The notes under the pieces were generated by a model. It was not told the DNA's origin. It saw nothing but the letters and a program-made list of their open reading frames with translations, and did not search any database. From Rhodocollybia butyracea (taxonomy: Eukaryota > Basidiomycota > Agaricomycetes > Agaricales > Omphalotaceae), in assembly GCA_015501585.1 (NCBI GenBank), contig JADNRY010000005.1:744001-808000 (forward strand): a DNA stretch of 64,000 nucleotides, in the 5' to 3' direction. A program made the translations under genes and the position numbers. Below, piece after piece: positions 23,364-36,234 of this stretch. Numbering within the stretch: the stretch's first letter is position 1; every line of letters begins with the position of its first letter.

Positions 23364-24606
23364 GGGCGCATAGTGTAAAGGATATGATGCTCCTTTTCTG
23401 GACATCCTCCAAATCTTTGCCATTGCAGGAGTTTTCGGTTCGAATCTGGATGGGCCCACTGTATTTCTGGGATAGAATTTTTTTCTTTGCAGGTCATCTT
23501 CGGCTCAATTGGAGCCCAATTTCGTGTGAGCTATCGGTGGTCTTTGTGAACCCTCCAGCCTTTAGTAGGTCTCGGGGCAAGGTTTTCTTGTTCACTCCAA
23601 ACGAGTCTGCTTTAGGATACTAGATTATAACCTGATGCCGTTCAGTCAATGGGCGCATGGTCTAGGGGATATAATACCTTTCGTTGGGCATTCTTGATTC
23701 CTGCAATTGCAGGAGTTTTCGGTTCGAATCCGGATCGGCCCACTGGCATGGTGTAGGATAACGCAGCTGAAGGAACACTTTTTTCTATAAGGGTTCTCGC
23801 TTTGAGTACTACATAACCAGCCTATAGTTGAGTAACGCCAATATTTTTTACTGCAGGACATCTTGACTCTTTGACTCAAATCCAATTGAGTCTATACTAG
23901 ACTACTTATAAGTACTAACCTGACGCTGTTAATTCAATGGGCGTATGGTCTAGGGGATATAATACCTTTCGTTGGGCATTCTCGATTCCTGCAATTGCAG
24001 GAGTTTTCGGTTCAAATCCGGGTCCCCATTGTAATAAGTGTTTCATTCATAGTTTTTTTCTAAATATGATTTCTCGCTTTGGGTACTAAATAACCAGCCT
24101 ATCATTGAGTTACGCCGATATTTTTCTCTGCAGGACGTCTTGCCTCTTTGACTCAAATCCATTTGTGTCTATACTAGATCGACTACTTATAAGTACTAAC
24201 CTGACACTGTTAAGTCACTGGGCGTATGGTCCAGGAGATGTATTACCTTTCCTTGGGCATTATCGAATCTTGCAATTGCAGGAGATTTCGGTTCGAATCC
24301 GTGTGGCCCCATGTAGTGCATTGAATGTTACTTTCTTTTACCAAAAATTGCACTATTCTTGCCTACTTTGGATAGATAACCCAAGTATCATTGAGTTACT
24401 ACACAAATACTTTTCTTTGTATGCCGTCTTGACTCTTCCACTTGAAGAGTCCAAACGAGCTTATACTAGACTATTGCCTGACACTGTTGAATAAGTCAGT
24501 GGGCATATGGTATAGAGGGTAAGATACCTTTGATATGCTCCTTCCCTGGGCATTCTTTACAATCTTTGTGATTGTAGGAGTTCTCGGTTCGAGTCCGGGT
24601 AGGTCC
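23364..24606 (+). repeat. tandem array of five tRNA-Pro-like units, 281-288 bp period
   Basis: Units begin at 23364, 23651, 23939, 24220 and 24501, so the spacing is 287, 288, 281 and 281 bp. Each has a GGGCGYATGGTCTAGGGGAT-like front with an A box and ends 85-100 bp later with GGTTCGAATCC or a near match and a GGCCC acceptor side. Most carry the small palindrome CCTGCAATTGCAGG in place of the anticodon arm. The spacer is also conserved (TTGAGTTAC, CTTGACTCTTTGACTCAAAT, TATACTAGACTACTTATAAG). The unit therefore looks like a tRNA-headed short interspersed element that became tandem. Confidence 0.75.
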
Positions 24607-25885
24607 ATAGTCGTGAATTAACGTCTCCAATGTTTTTTCCTCTAGCAGTATGGTTCCTGTTCAAACTCTTTATTGAAATGGCTAAGAAAGGCTGGGGCTG
24701 GAGCTTAACCGGAACTGCTTGTGAGACATGAAAGTCGGACGAGCTGTTATCAGTACATGTAATAGTATAAGTATTATCATATCATAACTTGATAGATCTT
24801 CTGGTATGTACACCTCGCTACAAACCTGATTATATTCTACTCCTAGAGCTTATAATAATATAAGTACTCACGGCCGCACTACTCCGCACTAATGCGAACA
24901 CCCAAATTCGGTCGCGATGTACCGCTTTGACCAAAACCGGAGATTGAAGTGACGGGCCGGGAATGCTTCTACTTACTCTTCCAAGAAACCAATAAGTAAC
25001 CCAGTGGGAATCCCAACTTGAGCCAAAATAAGTATGGGCAGCCTAATAAACTATAATGCGACTATAATGTACTTCAAACAGAAGAATCAGAACTCCTGCG
25101 GGTGATCGTGACAAGCGAATTGCGATGCCATCGCGTTCGCAACAAATATCAAGAAGAGATATCAAGAAGACGCGAGAAGATTCAAAGAAGATGACAATTG
25201 CAAGGCACATGCGCCTACATGTGCGTGTCTAATACCTTCAAACCTTGTGGCTCAAACTAAACTCTCTGTTATCGATTATCATTTTCCATACACTGAACAT
25301 ACTTAGACCGCCGGCATATCGGACAGTGCCATACATGTGATGATGCCTTAGATGTCTTCTTGGTGGTGCATGATACGATATCCGATTCCTCGTGAATGCA
25401 GTATGCTTCTTCTTGTCTGCTTCTTGTAGAGTTACTGTAAAAAAAAACAAGGTCAAAGCAAAGAATCAGATCAAGGTCGAATACGAAACTTTGAAAGCGG
25501 GATGCCCAAAAACAGAACAAAATAATGTAAATGGTACTCGGGTAGAAATAGCATGTGAATAGAATGATCATAACCTGGAATCTGATACCACCGAGTCTTG
25601 CTTCTTCAGCCCCTTTCTTGTAAAAGGAAGCACACAAGGTCAAAGCACAAGATCAGACCTGATCAAACCCAACGTCGAACTTCGAAAGCGGGATGCCCGA
25701 AACAGAACAAAACCACCAAAGTATGTTATACTTACTGTATATGGCACTCGGGGAAAAACAGGATGCGAATAGAATGAATAGAATGATAGAATGAATAGCT
25801 GGTCTCGAGACCGGATATATAACCTGATATAACCTGATTTCATTGAGTGTTGATTGAGTGTGAGTATCAGAACTAACTCTAATCT
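24607..25885. repeat. repeat block behind the tRNA-like array
   Basis: Carries the same ordered blocks as 20934-21600. Within it, about 130 bp near 25500-25630 is repeated at 25640-25770 (GAAAGCGGGATGCCC, AACAGAACAAAA). The part 25290-25880 is again found around 37372-37428 and 40108-40690, where a 2.7-kb element splits it. Confidence 0.6.
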
Positions 25886-27040
25886 GTAACGCCGTGTGAA
25901 GCACGGCAAGTCCCCGACTCTGAGATCGGGTCCGAACCAGACTTTCTCCTTTGGTTATTAGTTGTAGAAGTGGAGGATAATGCTCAGTGTTGTGGTTGAA
26001 TGATGGACTGCTTTCTTTGCTGTAAGTAAGTGGTCGGTAGCGGTTGGGCGTGCGCGTGAAGTGTCGGTGTTTTGTACCAGTGTTTTCATAAGCTAATTAT
26101 TGCATGTGCTCATATATGTTATGGTGTTATTGTTTTATTAGTTTTTCAATGTAGAGGCGAAAGCGTTGGTTATCATTACAAAAAATGGTACTACATTAAC
26201 GATTGAGGAATGAAACTACAGTTTGAATTTTGTCAGAGGTGAATAGCTTGACGTGTTTATGTCCACCTTGATTTACAGTTATCGCGGTAGGTCAAAAGAA
26301 CTTGAACACTTACACAATGTACAGATGAGTTTGGGTCGATCAACAGAAATGTCTTCAAGCTACAAGTGGAGTAACGCATTCACCATATGTGATACATCAT
26401 CCTCATCTGTGCAATGAAACACACCTTCAACCTTTTTCAAAACACTCTTCCAAAGAAGTACATGATCAACTCCACCAGAATTCTGAATCAACTTGCATCA
26501 TCTCAGAAGCCAATGCGGAGCCGAATACTTGCCTATAGCCTGGGCCAACATGCTCAAACATATTATCATCTTCAATATCAACAAATTCACCACATTCGCA
26601 AGCATATCAAACATATAGCAGCCTTCCGAGTTTTAAATCTCTTCCCAATCATCTGAGGAAGCACTGTAAACATAGAAAAAGGAAGCGAATTCAACAGCAT
26701 TGGTATGATGGCCCAGGATCGTCTTTTCACTGAGAAAAATCTCTCGTACTGTACTGTATACATAGCATTCATAACAGCAAAAGTGATCCTAGAAACAAGA
26801 TATGGTGGCAGAGGTAACAGTAAAAGTGGTCCTAGAAACAAGATACGGCGGAAGAAGTGGATATGGTGATACGTACAGCGATAGAGTTGTAGTGGTCGAA
26901 ACCTGTGAAAACTTTATCGCCAAAGAGCATCATCCAATCAGTGTGCGAAGTATTGCGTCATAGCAGAAATCTGAAGGATCAGATAAGAAACGAGGTTCAC
27001 AAGACCCTCTCTTCCCTTCGGTCAGAGTCGGGGATGGGAG
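25886..27040. other. stretch without a recognised gene
   Basis: The repeat similarity stops near 25885. A TGTAACGCC sequence here resembles the LTR start at 21613 but does not continue. Frames at 26414-26656 (plus) and 26587-26841 (minus) have no family motif. GGTGGCAGAGGTAACAG-like phrases recur locally near 26800. Confidence 0.35.
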
Positions 27041-27340
27041 AAATGGGTGTAATGGGAGAACGCCTGGGGACGCCTGAGAACGCGTGAAATCAGTGTGGAA
27101 TTAGAGTGGAATTTGGAGGGATATCGATGGATATGTCAGATAATGCCAGGGATATGCAGCAGAGCAAAGGCAAAGAAGAGACGAGACGAAGACGCGGTTA
27201 CACCGGGAAGATGAATCGAGGACGAAGTCGAGGATACGATACCGCCTTGATAATACCGGATATATAGATATATGCGGCGACGAATGGACTTTACTAGACT
27301 TTACTAGGTTATGCTATACCCTGACACCGTTTATGTCAAT

Positions 27341-27429
27341 AGGCGCATGGTCTAGAGGATATGCTACCTTTGGTATGCTTCCTCTCGATCCCTGTAATCA
27401 GAGTCTTCGGTTCGAATCCGGGTGCGCCT
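27341..27429 (+). pseudogene. tRNA-Pro-like unit inside the segmental duplication
   Basis: AGGCGCATGGTCTAGAGGAT at the front, a perfect GGTTCGAATCC and GTGCGCCTA at the acceptor side, which pairs well with AGGCGCA. The anticodon arm is degenerate. A decayed copy lies at 46741-46824. Confidence 0.6.
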
Positions 27430-28309
27430 ATTCCCCATAATTATCTCGTTTTTTTTTTCTAGGACAGGGATGGCCCTGGATGAACTTATATGGACTACTG
27501 CGACAGACGTGTATGGACTTGGACCGTTAGACGGATGACTGAGATGGACGGTTATGAACAGAACAAAGATTTGAGATACATATGCTCAGTGATGCTACCC
27601 GAGATCAACCTGAGATAGATGGATAGATATCTAGATGTTAGCTGGTAGATATAAAAACAGCGTGTACAGGTGGGGGATTCGAAGCAAAGCAAAGTACTAC
27701 TAAGCACTGCTTGTAGGAGTGGTAAAATGCATTCCCAAGTTTAACCGACGACGACGACGACAAGAACAAGAACAAGGACAAAGACAAGGACAGGGATAAT
27801 GACAAAGATAAGGACAGGGACAAGGACAAAGAACAAGAACAGGCGTCACGGCATACATCGAGCAGGCCTAGAGCAAAAGAGCAACAAACTGATGAACACA
27901 GAACAACAAGCTGTAGTCATGAAGTGGAAAAGTGTGGTGCTCGATCTGGCTCTAAGCCGAGCACATGCGGAAACCAACCAACCAAAATCTCGAGGTTCGC
28001 GAGGACGGGGGTATTGATATGGGGATTCGAGGGATTCGGGGAAGTACGGCGCGAGTGGGAAATTGGATGGGTTGGATGGAAAAATGAGTAGGGGCAGGAG
28101 AACATGGGTTCATCGACTGCAAGGGAAGCTAGAGAAGGTTGACCGAAAAGAATGTGGAGATAGAGAATGACATGAGAAGATGCGGGATATACTTAGTGCG
28201 TATCAGTTCACGTTCAAAGAACCCTGAACGTTTTCACTAGAAGCATCGTTCAACTCGTGTAGGACTCTCAGAAGAAAGAAAAAAGCAAGACACACGTAAT
28301 TTGACCGAC

Positions 28310-28405
28310 TACGTTTCCCGGCGGGTTGTACAAACACACATGAAGGGTGGCTTCAAGTCCCGGTAAAATATTCCCGCAGCGGCACTGGGTGTCCTTCATT
28401 CGCAT
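28310..28405 (-). pseudogene. 3' fragment of a CAP/PR-1-like gene
   Basis: The minus strand still reads DTQCRCGNILPGLEATLHVC then LYNPPGN, matching the end of the CAP gene at 47600-48264 (NTQCANILPGQATLHVCLYN). The rest of the gene is absent. It came with the segmental duplication and has insertions relative to the intact copy. Confidence 0.6.
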
Positions 28406-28440
28406 ACCAAACGTGAGTACCTTGACGATGTGAATCCTGC

Positions 28441-30389
28441 CTCTTCGCTAATCCATCTCTTCGCTAATCCATCACCCAGATCTCGATCAACCATTGCCTG
28501 TATCCAAACCCGAACTCAGCTTTCTCCCGCTCCCGTTCCATACCCGCCCACAACAGAATCGTCAACCCATCTCACAAAACTCTCTCGTCTCCACTAAGCA
28601 GATGTTCATATTCATTCATGTTTCGGTTCTTGATGAAGTAACGATGCTTTTGGATGCGGATACGGTACTGATGCTGGCTGAAGAGTAGGAAGTGGCTGTG
28701 GTCAGTCGTGACCGTTAGTATGCTAGACAGGCGACTGAGACTGACGATGACGAGGCTGGGACACTGGTAGGCGGGACATATCAATTTGGAGGGAATATGT
28801 TGGTCTTGTTGAAAAGAATGATGATTAAGGATCTTGAGAAGATTAGGTTATGAATCGATGAAGGTCGCTCCTCTGTATTGATCACGAGATCGGGTTGTGT
28901 ATTTGGAGACGCAATCCTAGATACAGAACAACCTATCAGCTACTACATACAGTGTATGATCTTTGTGCGCGCAACATTCGGAAATTTACATAAAGAGACC
29001 AGACTCGGACCATCATTTTGCACTCCTCAACCGTAACTTTCAACGCATCAGGCCCGGGCTTCAAGCTTCAGGGACTACAGCCGAGCTCATAAGCATGCTC
29101 CTGTGCCATTTCCCTCGAGCCCTAGCCCTCCCCGTGAAGTCTGTGTAGGAGTAGTTGAATTTACAACAGCGAGACAGCGTTTGGGAGAGCATCTTGAAGT
29201 AGAGCATTCGCCAAGGTTACCGACGCTGGCCCGGAAATCTCGTCTTCATCTTCCAATCTCTATGATCGATGGACAGACGCACAGGAGTATAATCTATCAT
29301 TCAGAAGCCTCGTTTTCAGCTCGAAATCACGATGAAGCAGAGCCTAGACATCTTGAGAGAATATAAATATGCGTGTCCTTTGAGCATTCTCGTCTTGAAA
29401 GTCGATGATCTGGGCCATGCATGTAGACTGGCCAAAAGAATGAGTATGTGAAAGCTCACTATTTCAGGAGAACTACAGATAGTTCCTAAGTAGCAAGTTG
29501 AGTAATGTGTAACCCGTCTCGATAGATGATCTTTCGTGAATGCATGAAGTTGACAATCAATGCCATCGAGCTTGGTGACGCGCGTAAGTCGATAACCAGC
29601 ATGGTCATTCTGTGGATGGGGAGGAGGATGGAGGAGGCTGAATATGAGTGTGATGTATGCTGTGTGTACGTGGGTGCATTCACGTTGATTTGAGCTACGG
29701 ATTGCGGTAGAAGACGAAGCGGAGGCAGAGGTGTTTGGGTGAAGTTCTACTGCCCAGCCTTGAAGCTTGAATGCTTGAATGAGAATGGCAGTGCCAGAAG
29801 AGATGACTCGTGAATACTCTGGTCAATTCACCGTTAAACGTTAACCAAGTGAGTCTTCAGGTTTTGTGCAGTGTAAACTACAAGGCGGAAGAGGAATCCA
29901 GAAAGAAACAACAAGATGATCCGCCCAATTTTGCTACGATTCATCGCCACTCGTACGCTCGTAAAACCAGCGCCGTTTTGGTATCGTGCAACGTCTGGTT
30001 GAGGTAGGATGACTCGATGCCATACTCCAAATGTCGAAAAGCAAGTCCCGAGAGAAGAGCTATAGCGGCAATCACCAAATCCCTTGTCGCCTCAAGTTGG
30101 GTGATGCGCCGGTTCCGAACATTCCCCCAGGTCTTCGGGTAGGTAAGAAAAGAACAAGGAAACAAAAGAAAGGAAATCGGCGATGGCTTGAGTACTTAAT
30201 TGAAGTAGCGCGCGCTAGCCTTCGGTAACTTCGTGCCGGTACACTGCATGCGACTTACACGTGTCAGATCAGCTTTTCGAAGCTAGCTGTTCCCTTTTGA
30301 CTTCGTACCACCATGTTTGAACCTTTGTCCGGAGATCTAAGGTAAGAATCCAAGATCACCTTGCGGTGATCAGCCCAGTGTTAATTATC
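28441..30389. other. 1.9 kb without a recognised gene
   Basis: No exon chain or family motif found. A minus-strand frame at 29941-30165 (74 residues) has one hydrophobic stretch (LVIAAIALLSGLAFRHLEYG) and could be part of a membrane protein, but I could not extend it. An AT-poor promoter-like region for the NACHT gene may lie at 30200-30389. Confidence 0.3.
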
Positions 30390-33300
30390 ATGATCAGAGA
30401 GCAGCAAGACAGCCCTCAGGCTGGCGCAGATAGACCGGGCAGGTAAGTATTACTTGTCTCCTTTCATAAAACCAGCTTGCAACTTCTGATAGCATGTTTA
30501 CTGGCGCTTCCAACTTTACTTTGGCAAATTCGCAATTTACCATCAATAACAACTATCATACCTGGACTCGTGAGTGCACTTGACTGCTCTTATTGGTATT
30601 TTCAAGCAACACTTACATTAAAGAGACCAATGATGTGTTCGCTATTCGGAAATGGTTAAAAGCACCTAATCCCTCTACAAATTTTGTAGCAGCATGTGAT
30701 AAGAGAACACTAGGAACTGGAGATTGGATATTCTCTCATCCTGAGTTTGTTAAATGGAGCCAGGGTGCATCTGGAGTCTTATGGATCCAGGGAAAAGGTA
30801 AGACTATTTTGGATAGTAATTTTGAATCTAATCATGGTGTGTGTAGTGGGCTCAGGCAAAACATTCCTTTCGTATGCATGCAGTATTGGCATGAATTTTT
30901 TTCAAAAATTTCTCATTGGATTCTTTAGGGCAGCTATCATTCAGAAACTCCAGGCCAATCCAGTATTACTGTGCTGCTACTACTATTTTGACAACCGTGA
31001 TAACTCACAGACTAAGACCAATGCTCGGGGCCTCCTTCAATCACTTTTGCTTCAAATGGCTACAAGGAGTGGAGGAGTTCATCCTGCCCTTCATGAGCTG
31101 TATACAAAGTATATGGAGGGCCTTATGGAACCTACCATGGCAGAACTAAGTGCTACTTTAGCACTTGTTTCCAAAGAGTTAAGCCCAGTGTACCTTGTGC
31201 TGGATGCCATGGATGAATGTAATGAGCCAATGGATGTTTTCAAACATCTTGCTCATGTAAGAGAAAATCTCCACATAGCTATAACCAGTCGATATGTGGC
31301 AGAGGTCAGCTATGGTGTCACAGAAAGTATTCATCTTGATTCAACACAAGATGCCTTTCATGATGATGTTACCAAATACCTCCAGGACAAGCTGAGCCAG
31401 CGAAAACTGAAGCCAGAACTGATTACTGAAATAGTCAATCATTTAAATGAAGGTGCCCATGGACAGTGAGTAATCTCATTAATGAACTGCCACACAACTG
31501 ATCTAATGTTTCACAGGTTCCGTTGGGTTGACTGCCAAGTAACTGTGCTGCAACGGTGCATGACCCCCCAAGCCATACGGGAGGCACTGCAGAAGCTACC
31601 AAAGACTCTAATGGAAACATATACTGTGGCTATTACAAGAATGAAAGAGAGTCAACATGTGCATGATGCAGGCAAACTTCTTATGTGGTTGGTCAATGCA
31701 CTTGAACCACTTTCAATTGAACAGGTTACAGATATTCTGGCTGTAGACCTAGAAGCTCAAACATTTGATCCTGAAATGCGGTCATTGGAGCTTGAGAGTG
31801 GGGCTTATGAGATTTTAGATTCCACCTTGATAACTGTGAATGGGGAAAAAGTTGTGCAACTTGCACACAATTCAGTGAAGGAATTTCTCACCCAAACCCA
31901 TGCTGAAGTGCATATAAGCAAAGTGTTTGAGATGAATGAGCAATTGGCCCATTCCACAATATGTCAAACATGCTTGATTTATCTGCTCCAGTTTAAAACA
32001 CAGGGGATGTTGCCTCAGGACAAGTATACTTTCAAGAAGTTATATCCTGTTGGACTATATGCTGCACAGCATTGGCCATCACATATGAAAAGGCTACATG
32101 ATGAAGTTTCTGAACACAAACCTGTGAAGGACCTGGCTATAACATTCTTAAAAGACAGCAGTGCAATCACATATGTGAATTGGATTAGAATTCATGTGCC
32201 AAATCAAAGCCTCTTCAGTGAAACCTATCGTCCAACTTTAGACACAAGTGAAATACAAAATCAACTTTATTATATGGCAAGTTTGAATGTGCTAAACATA
32301 GCTGAGCATTTGCTGGTGAAAAAATCTTGCAGATGTAAATGGTCAAGGAGGAGAGTATGGGAATGCACTTCAGGCAGCATGCTGGAGGGGAAACAAAGAT
32401 ATTGTGCAGCTTCTTCTGGAGTACAATGCAGATGTAAATGCCCAAGGGGGCCAACATGGGAATGCACTCCTGGCAGCAATCAATAAGGGAAACAAGGATA
32501 CCATACAGCTTCTTCTGGAGTACAAAGCAGATGTAAATGCCCAAGGAGGCCAGTATGGGAATGCACTGCATGTAGCTTCTCAGAAGGGAAGGAAGGATAT
32601 TGTGCAGCTTCTTCTGAAGCACAAAGCAAATGTAAATGCTCACCAGGGCTGGTATGGGAGTGCACTCCAAGCAGCTATCAGTAAAGGGAACAGGGATATT
32701 GTCCAGCTTCTTCTGGAGCACAATGCAGATGTAAATGCCCAAGGGGGCCAGTATGGAAATGCACTCCTGGCAGCTATCAGCAATGGAAATAAGGAGATTG
32801 TCAAGCTTCTCCTGGAGCACAAAGCCAATGTAAATGCACAAGGGGGAAAGTATGGCAATGCACTCATGGCAGCTATCAGCAAAGGGAACAGGGATATAGT
32901 CCAGCTTCTTCTAGAGCACAATGCAGATGTAAATGCCCAAGGGGGTCTGAATGGGAATGCACTCCAGGCAGCTTCTCAGAGGGAAAACAAAGATATTCTC
33001 CAGCTTCTTCTGGAGCACAATGCAGATGTTTTTTGCCCAAAAGGGCTGGTATATGAATACACTCCTGGCAGCTATCAGTGAAGGAAACAAGTATATTGTC
33101 CAGCTTCTTCTGGGGCAAAAATCAAATGACACTGGCAAAGGTGAAGACTATGGAAATGCACTCATGGCAGCTACCAGCAAAGGCAACAAGGATATTGTCC
33201 AGCTTCTTCTAGAGCATAATGCACATGTAAATATCCGATGGGGCCAGTATAGGAATGCACTTCTGGCAGCTATCAGTGAAGGAAACAAAGATATTGTCCA

Positions 33301-35500
33301 GCTCCTTTTGGAGCACTATGCAGATGTAAATGCACAACAGGACTGGTATGGGGATGCTCTCCTGGAAAGGCAAAACAATGATTTTCTTGAGTTTATAATG
33401 GTATACAAGGCAGATGTTCATGTGGATGCACTTTTTGCAGCTATCAGCAAAGCAAACAAGGATATTGTCCAGCTGATTCTGGAGCACAATGCTGATGTAA
33501 CTCAAGGAGGGAAGTATGGGAATCCACTTCTGGAAGCTATCAGTAAAGGGAACCCTGATATTGTCCAACTTCTTCTGGAACACAATGCAGATATACATGC
33601 TACAGGTGGGGAATATGGAAATGTACTTCTTACAGCTATCAACAAAGGAAACAAGGATGTTCTTCAGCTTCTCCTGGACAGCAATGCTGACATAAATCCT
33701 GAATGGGGCCAGTATGGGAGTACCCTCCTGGAAGCTATCCACAAAGGAAACAAGGAGATTGTCCAACTTCTTCTGGAGTACAATGCAGATGTAAATGCCA
33801 AAGGGGCCCAGGATGGGGATGCACTCCTGGCAGCTATCAAAATAGGAAACAAGGATATTATCCAAGTTCTGCTGGAGCACAATGTATATATAAATGGCCA
33901 CCTGGGTGAACATGGGGATCCACTTGTGGCTGCTATCCATGAAGGAAAAAAGGACATTGTCCAAGTTCTTCTGGAGTACAAAGTAGATGTAAATGCTCAA
34001 TTGGATGGAAGTGCTCTCGAGGCAGCTATCAATAAACAGAACAAAGACATTGTTCAACTTCTGCTTGAGCACAAAGTAGATGTAAATGTCCAGCGGAATT
34101 CATATGGGAATGCACTCCAGGCAGCTTCTTGGTCCGGAAACACAGATATTGTCCAGCTTCTTTTAGAGCACAATGCAGATGTAAATGTCCAAGGGGGCCA
34201 GTATGGGAATGCACTCCAGGCAGCTTCCTTGAAGGGAAACAAAGATATTGTTCAGCTTCTTCTGGAGTGTGGTGCAAGGGTAAATGCTCAAGGGGGCCAT
34301 TATGGGAATGCACTCCAAGCAGCTTCGTGGTCAGGAAACAAGGAGATTATCCACCTTCTCCTGGACCACAATGCAGATGTAAATGCCCAAGGGGGAGAGC
34401 ATGCAAGTGCACTTCTGGTAGCTATTAGGAGAGGAGACAAGGAGATTGTCCAGATTCTTCTGGAGCACAATGCAGATGTAAATACCCAAGGGGGAGAGTG
34501 TGGGAATGCACTCCTGGCAGCTATTGGCAACAGAAATTATGATATTATCAAGCTTCTTTTGGAGAACAAAGTCAACTTAAATGCCCAAGGGGGGCAGTAT
34601 GGGAATGCACTTCAGGCAGCTTGCTCAAGTGGCAACAAGTATATTGTTCAACTTCTTCTAAAGCACAATGCAGATTTAAATGCCCAAGGGGGCCATTATG
34701 GGAATGCACTTCAGGCATCTTGTTTCATGGGAAGCAAAGATATCATCTACATTCTTCTAGAGCATGATGCAGATGTGAATACCCCAGGTGGACCATATGG
34801 GAATGCACTCCAAGCAGCTTCCTTGTATGGAAACAAGGATATTGTTGACCTTCTTCTGAACCACAATGCAGATGTAAATGCACAAGGGGGTCAGTATGGA
34901 AATGCACTCCAGGCTGCTTGCTCAAGAGGAAACAATGATATTGTCCAACTTCTTCTGGACTGAAATGCAGATGCAAATGCCCAAGGTGGTTATTTTGGGA
35001 ATGCACTCCAGGCAGCTAGCTGTAAAAGAAACAAAGGTGTTGCCAAGCTTCTTCTGGAGCACAATGCAGATGTGAATGCTCAAGGGGGGGAGTTTGGGAA
35101 TGCACTCCAGGCAGCTTCCTGGTGGAGAGACAAGGATACTGTACAGCTTCTTCTTGCACACAATGCAGATGTAAATGCCCAAGGGGGACAGTATGGTAAT
35201 GCCCTTCAGGCAGCATCCTGGATTGGAAGCAAGGATATTGCCCAGCTTCTTCTGAAGCACAAAGCAGATGTAAATGCTCAAGGGGGAGAATGTGGAAATG
35301 CACTTTTGGCAGCCATCAGCAGAGGAAACAAGGATATTGTCCAGCTTCTTCTGGAACACAATGCAGATGTAAATGTTCAAGAGGGCCACTATGAGAATGC
35401 ACTCCTGGCAGCTTTCCAGAGTGGCAACAATAATGTTAACAATATAGTCCAACTTCTTCTGGACCACAAAGCAGATCTCAATGCCAAGTGGTACCAATAA
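30390..35500 (+). pseudogene. NACHT-ankyrin (NLR-like) gene with three disabling changes
   Basis: Six exons fit before the repeats: 30390-30442, 30493-30569, 30624-30797, 30847-30882, 30934-31465 and 31517 onward. The product starts MIREQQDSPQAGADRPGSMF and has a NACHT NTPase domain: Walker A GKVGSGKTFLSYAC, Walker B-like VYLVLDAMDECNEP, then a winged-helix region up to about residue 640. About 32 ankyrin repeats of 33 residues follow, consensus DVNAQGGQYGNALQAAS plus GNKDIVQLLLEHNA. This is the layout of fungal NOD-like receptors used in non-self recognition and cell death. The repeat frame is broken by an extra A in the A6 run at 32319-32324, an extra T in the T6 run at 33029-33034, and an in-frame TGA at 34961-34963. 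Either a young pseudogene or, for the two homopolymer runs, sequence errors. Confidence 0.8.
32327..35488 (+). repeat. 99-bp ankyrin-coding tandem repeats, about 32 units
   Basis: A 99-bp unit (33 codons) is repeated without gaps over 3.2 kb. Units are very similar to each other at DNA level, for example GGGAATGCACTCCAGGCAGC and CAGCTTCTTCTGGAGCACAA recur in most units. A few central units (33330-33620) are shorter or more diverged. The homogeneity suggests ongoing unit exchange by unequal recombination. Confidence 0.85.
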
Positions 35501-35604
35501 TATAACTGCTGACATGTTGGGCGGGGGAGGGAGAGGGGGTATGTTTATTACTACACATTCTAACCTGCTTGAATCTTCATTCAATGACACTTATCTAACA
35601 ACTA

Positions 35605-36234
35605 CTGTACCATTTCATTCAATTTGACAGTCACATGTCACGGGGGTCAAAAAAGTCCAAAAAAAATTGCTGGTCACAGGTCACTTTGGGTTGTGTTAAA
35701 TACATTTTTTGATTCAATTTTTAGTTTGTTTGGCACTTCCAAAATTCAAAGTGGGAGAGAGTGGAGCAGTGCCAGGAGATCAAGGACCTTTAGTAGCTTA
35801 GAAGGAGAATGGATTGTGATAAGTTCAGGTGGTAGAATCAACATTCCAGTGCACATTGTACAACTTGGTAGGTGACTGCTGAGTGACCAGTGGGTTATCA
35901 AATGATTGTGGAATTTTAAGACTTTATCAATAATCTGACAATAGGTGATGACTAGTAGTGGCGCAAACAGAGCACACTGGCGCACCAACTCACGCCGCCA
36001 TCAATTATAACACTAAGGACATCATTTATTCTTCTGGTTTGGCATGATACCAATCATTCATTCCCTGAGTTCAGACTCAGTCAGTCCTCTTGGTTTGACT
36101 AATTTTCTCTCAGTTTGATGGGTGTGTGTCAAAATTCTTGCTGGTCACATGTCCCCTCTCAATGTATTGAATTCAAAATTTTGACAAGGTGGTCACAATT
36201 CACACCTTGAGTCAGATTGAATGAAATGGTACAG
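35605..36234. mobile_element. mariner-like MITE, 630 bp
   Basis: Terminal inverted repeats of about 23 bp: CTGTACCATTTCATTCAATT at the left and its complement (ATTGAATGAAATGGTACAG) at the right, one change near the inner end. TA dinucleotides flank both ends (35603-35604, 36235-36236), as expected for Tc1/mariner insertion. There is no transposase frame, so it is non-autonomous. It sits 104 bp after the NACHT-ankyrin stop codon. Confidence 0.75.

Larger units (their letters stand above)
27050..28440. repeat. segmental duplication, copy 1
   Basis: Matches 46560-47800 in order: CGAGACGAAGACGCGGTTAC, the tRNA-Pro-like unit, CTAGGACAGGGATGGCCCTG, an (RRCAAG)n tract (27746-27845), CATACATCGAGCAGGCCTAG, CCTGAACGTTTTCACTAGAA and finally part of a CAP-protein coding region. 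This copy is slightly longer and has no intact gene. Confidence 0.75.

Noticed and set aside
25886..26180. Possible solo LTR starting TGTAACGCCGTG
   Set aside because: Only the first nine bases match the LTR at 21613; no matching end and no target duplication found.
33209..34072. Long minus-strand frame of 287 codons opposite the ankyrin repeats
   Set aside because: It is the antisense shadow of a 99-bp coding repeat and reads as the same repeated phrases; several other minus frames in 32215-35590 have the same cause.
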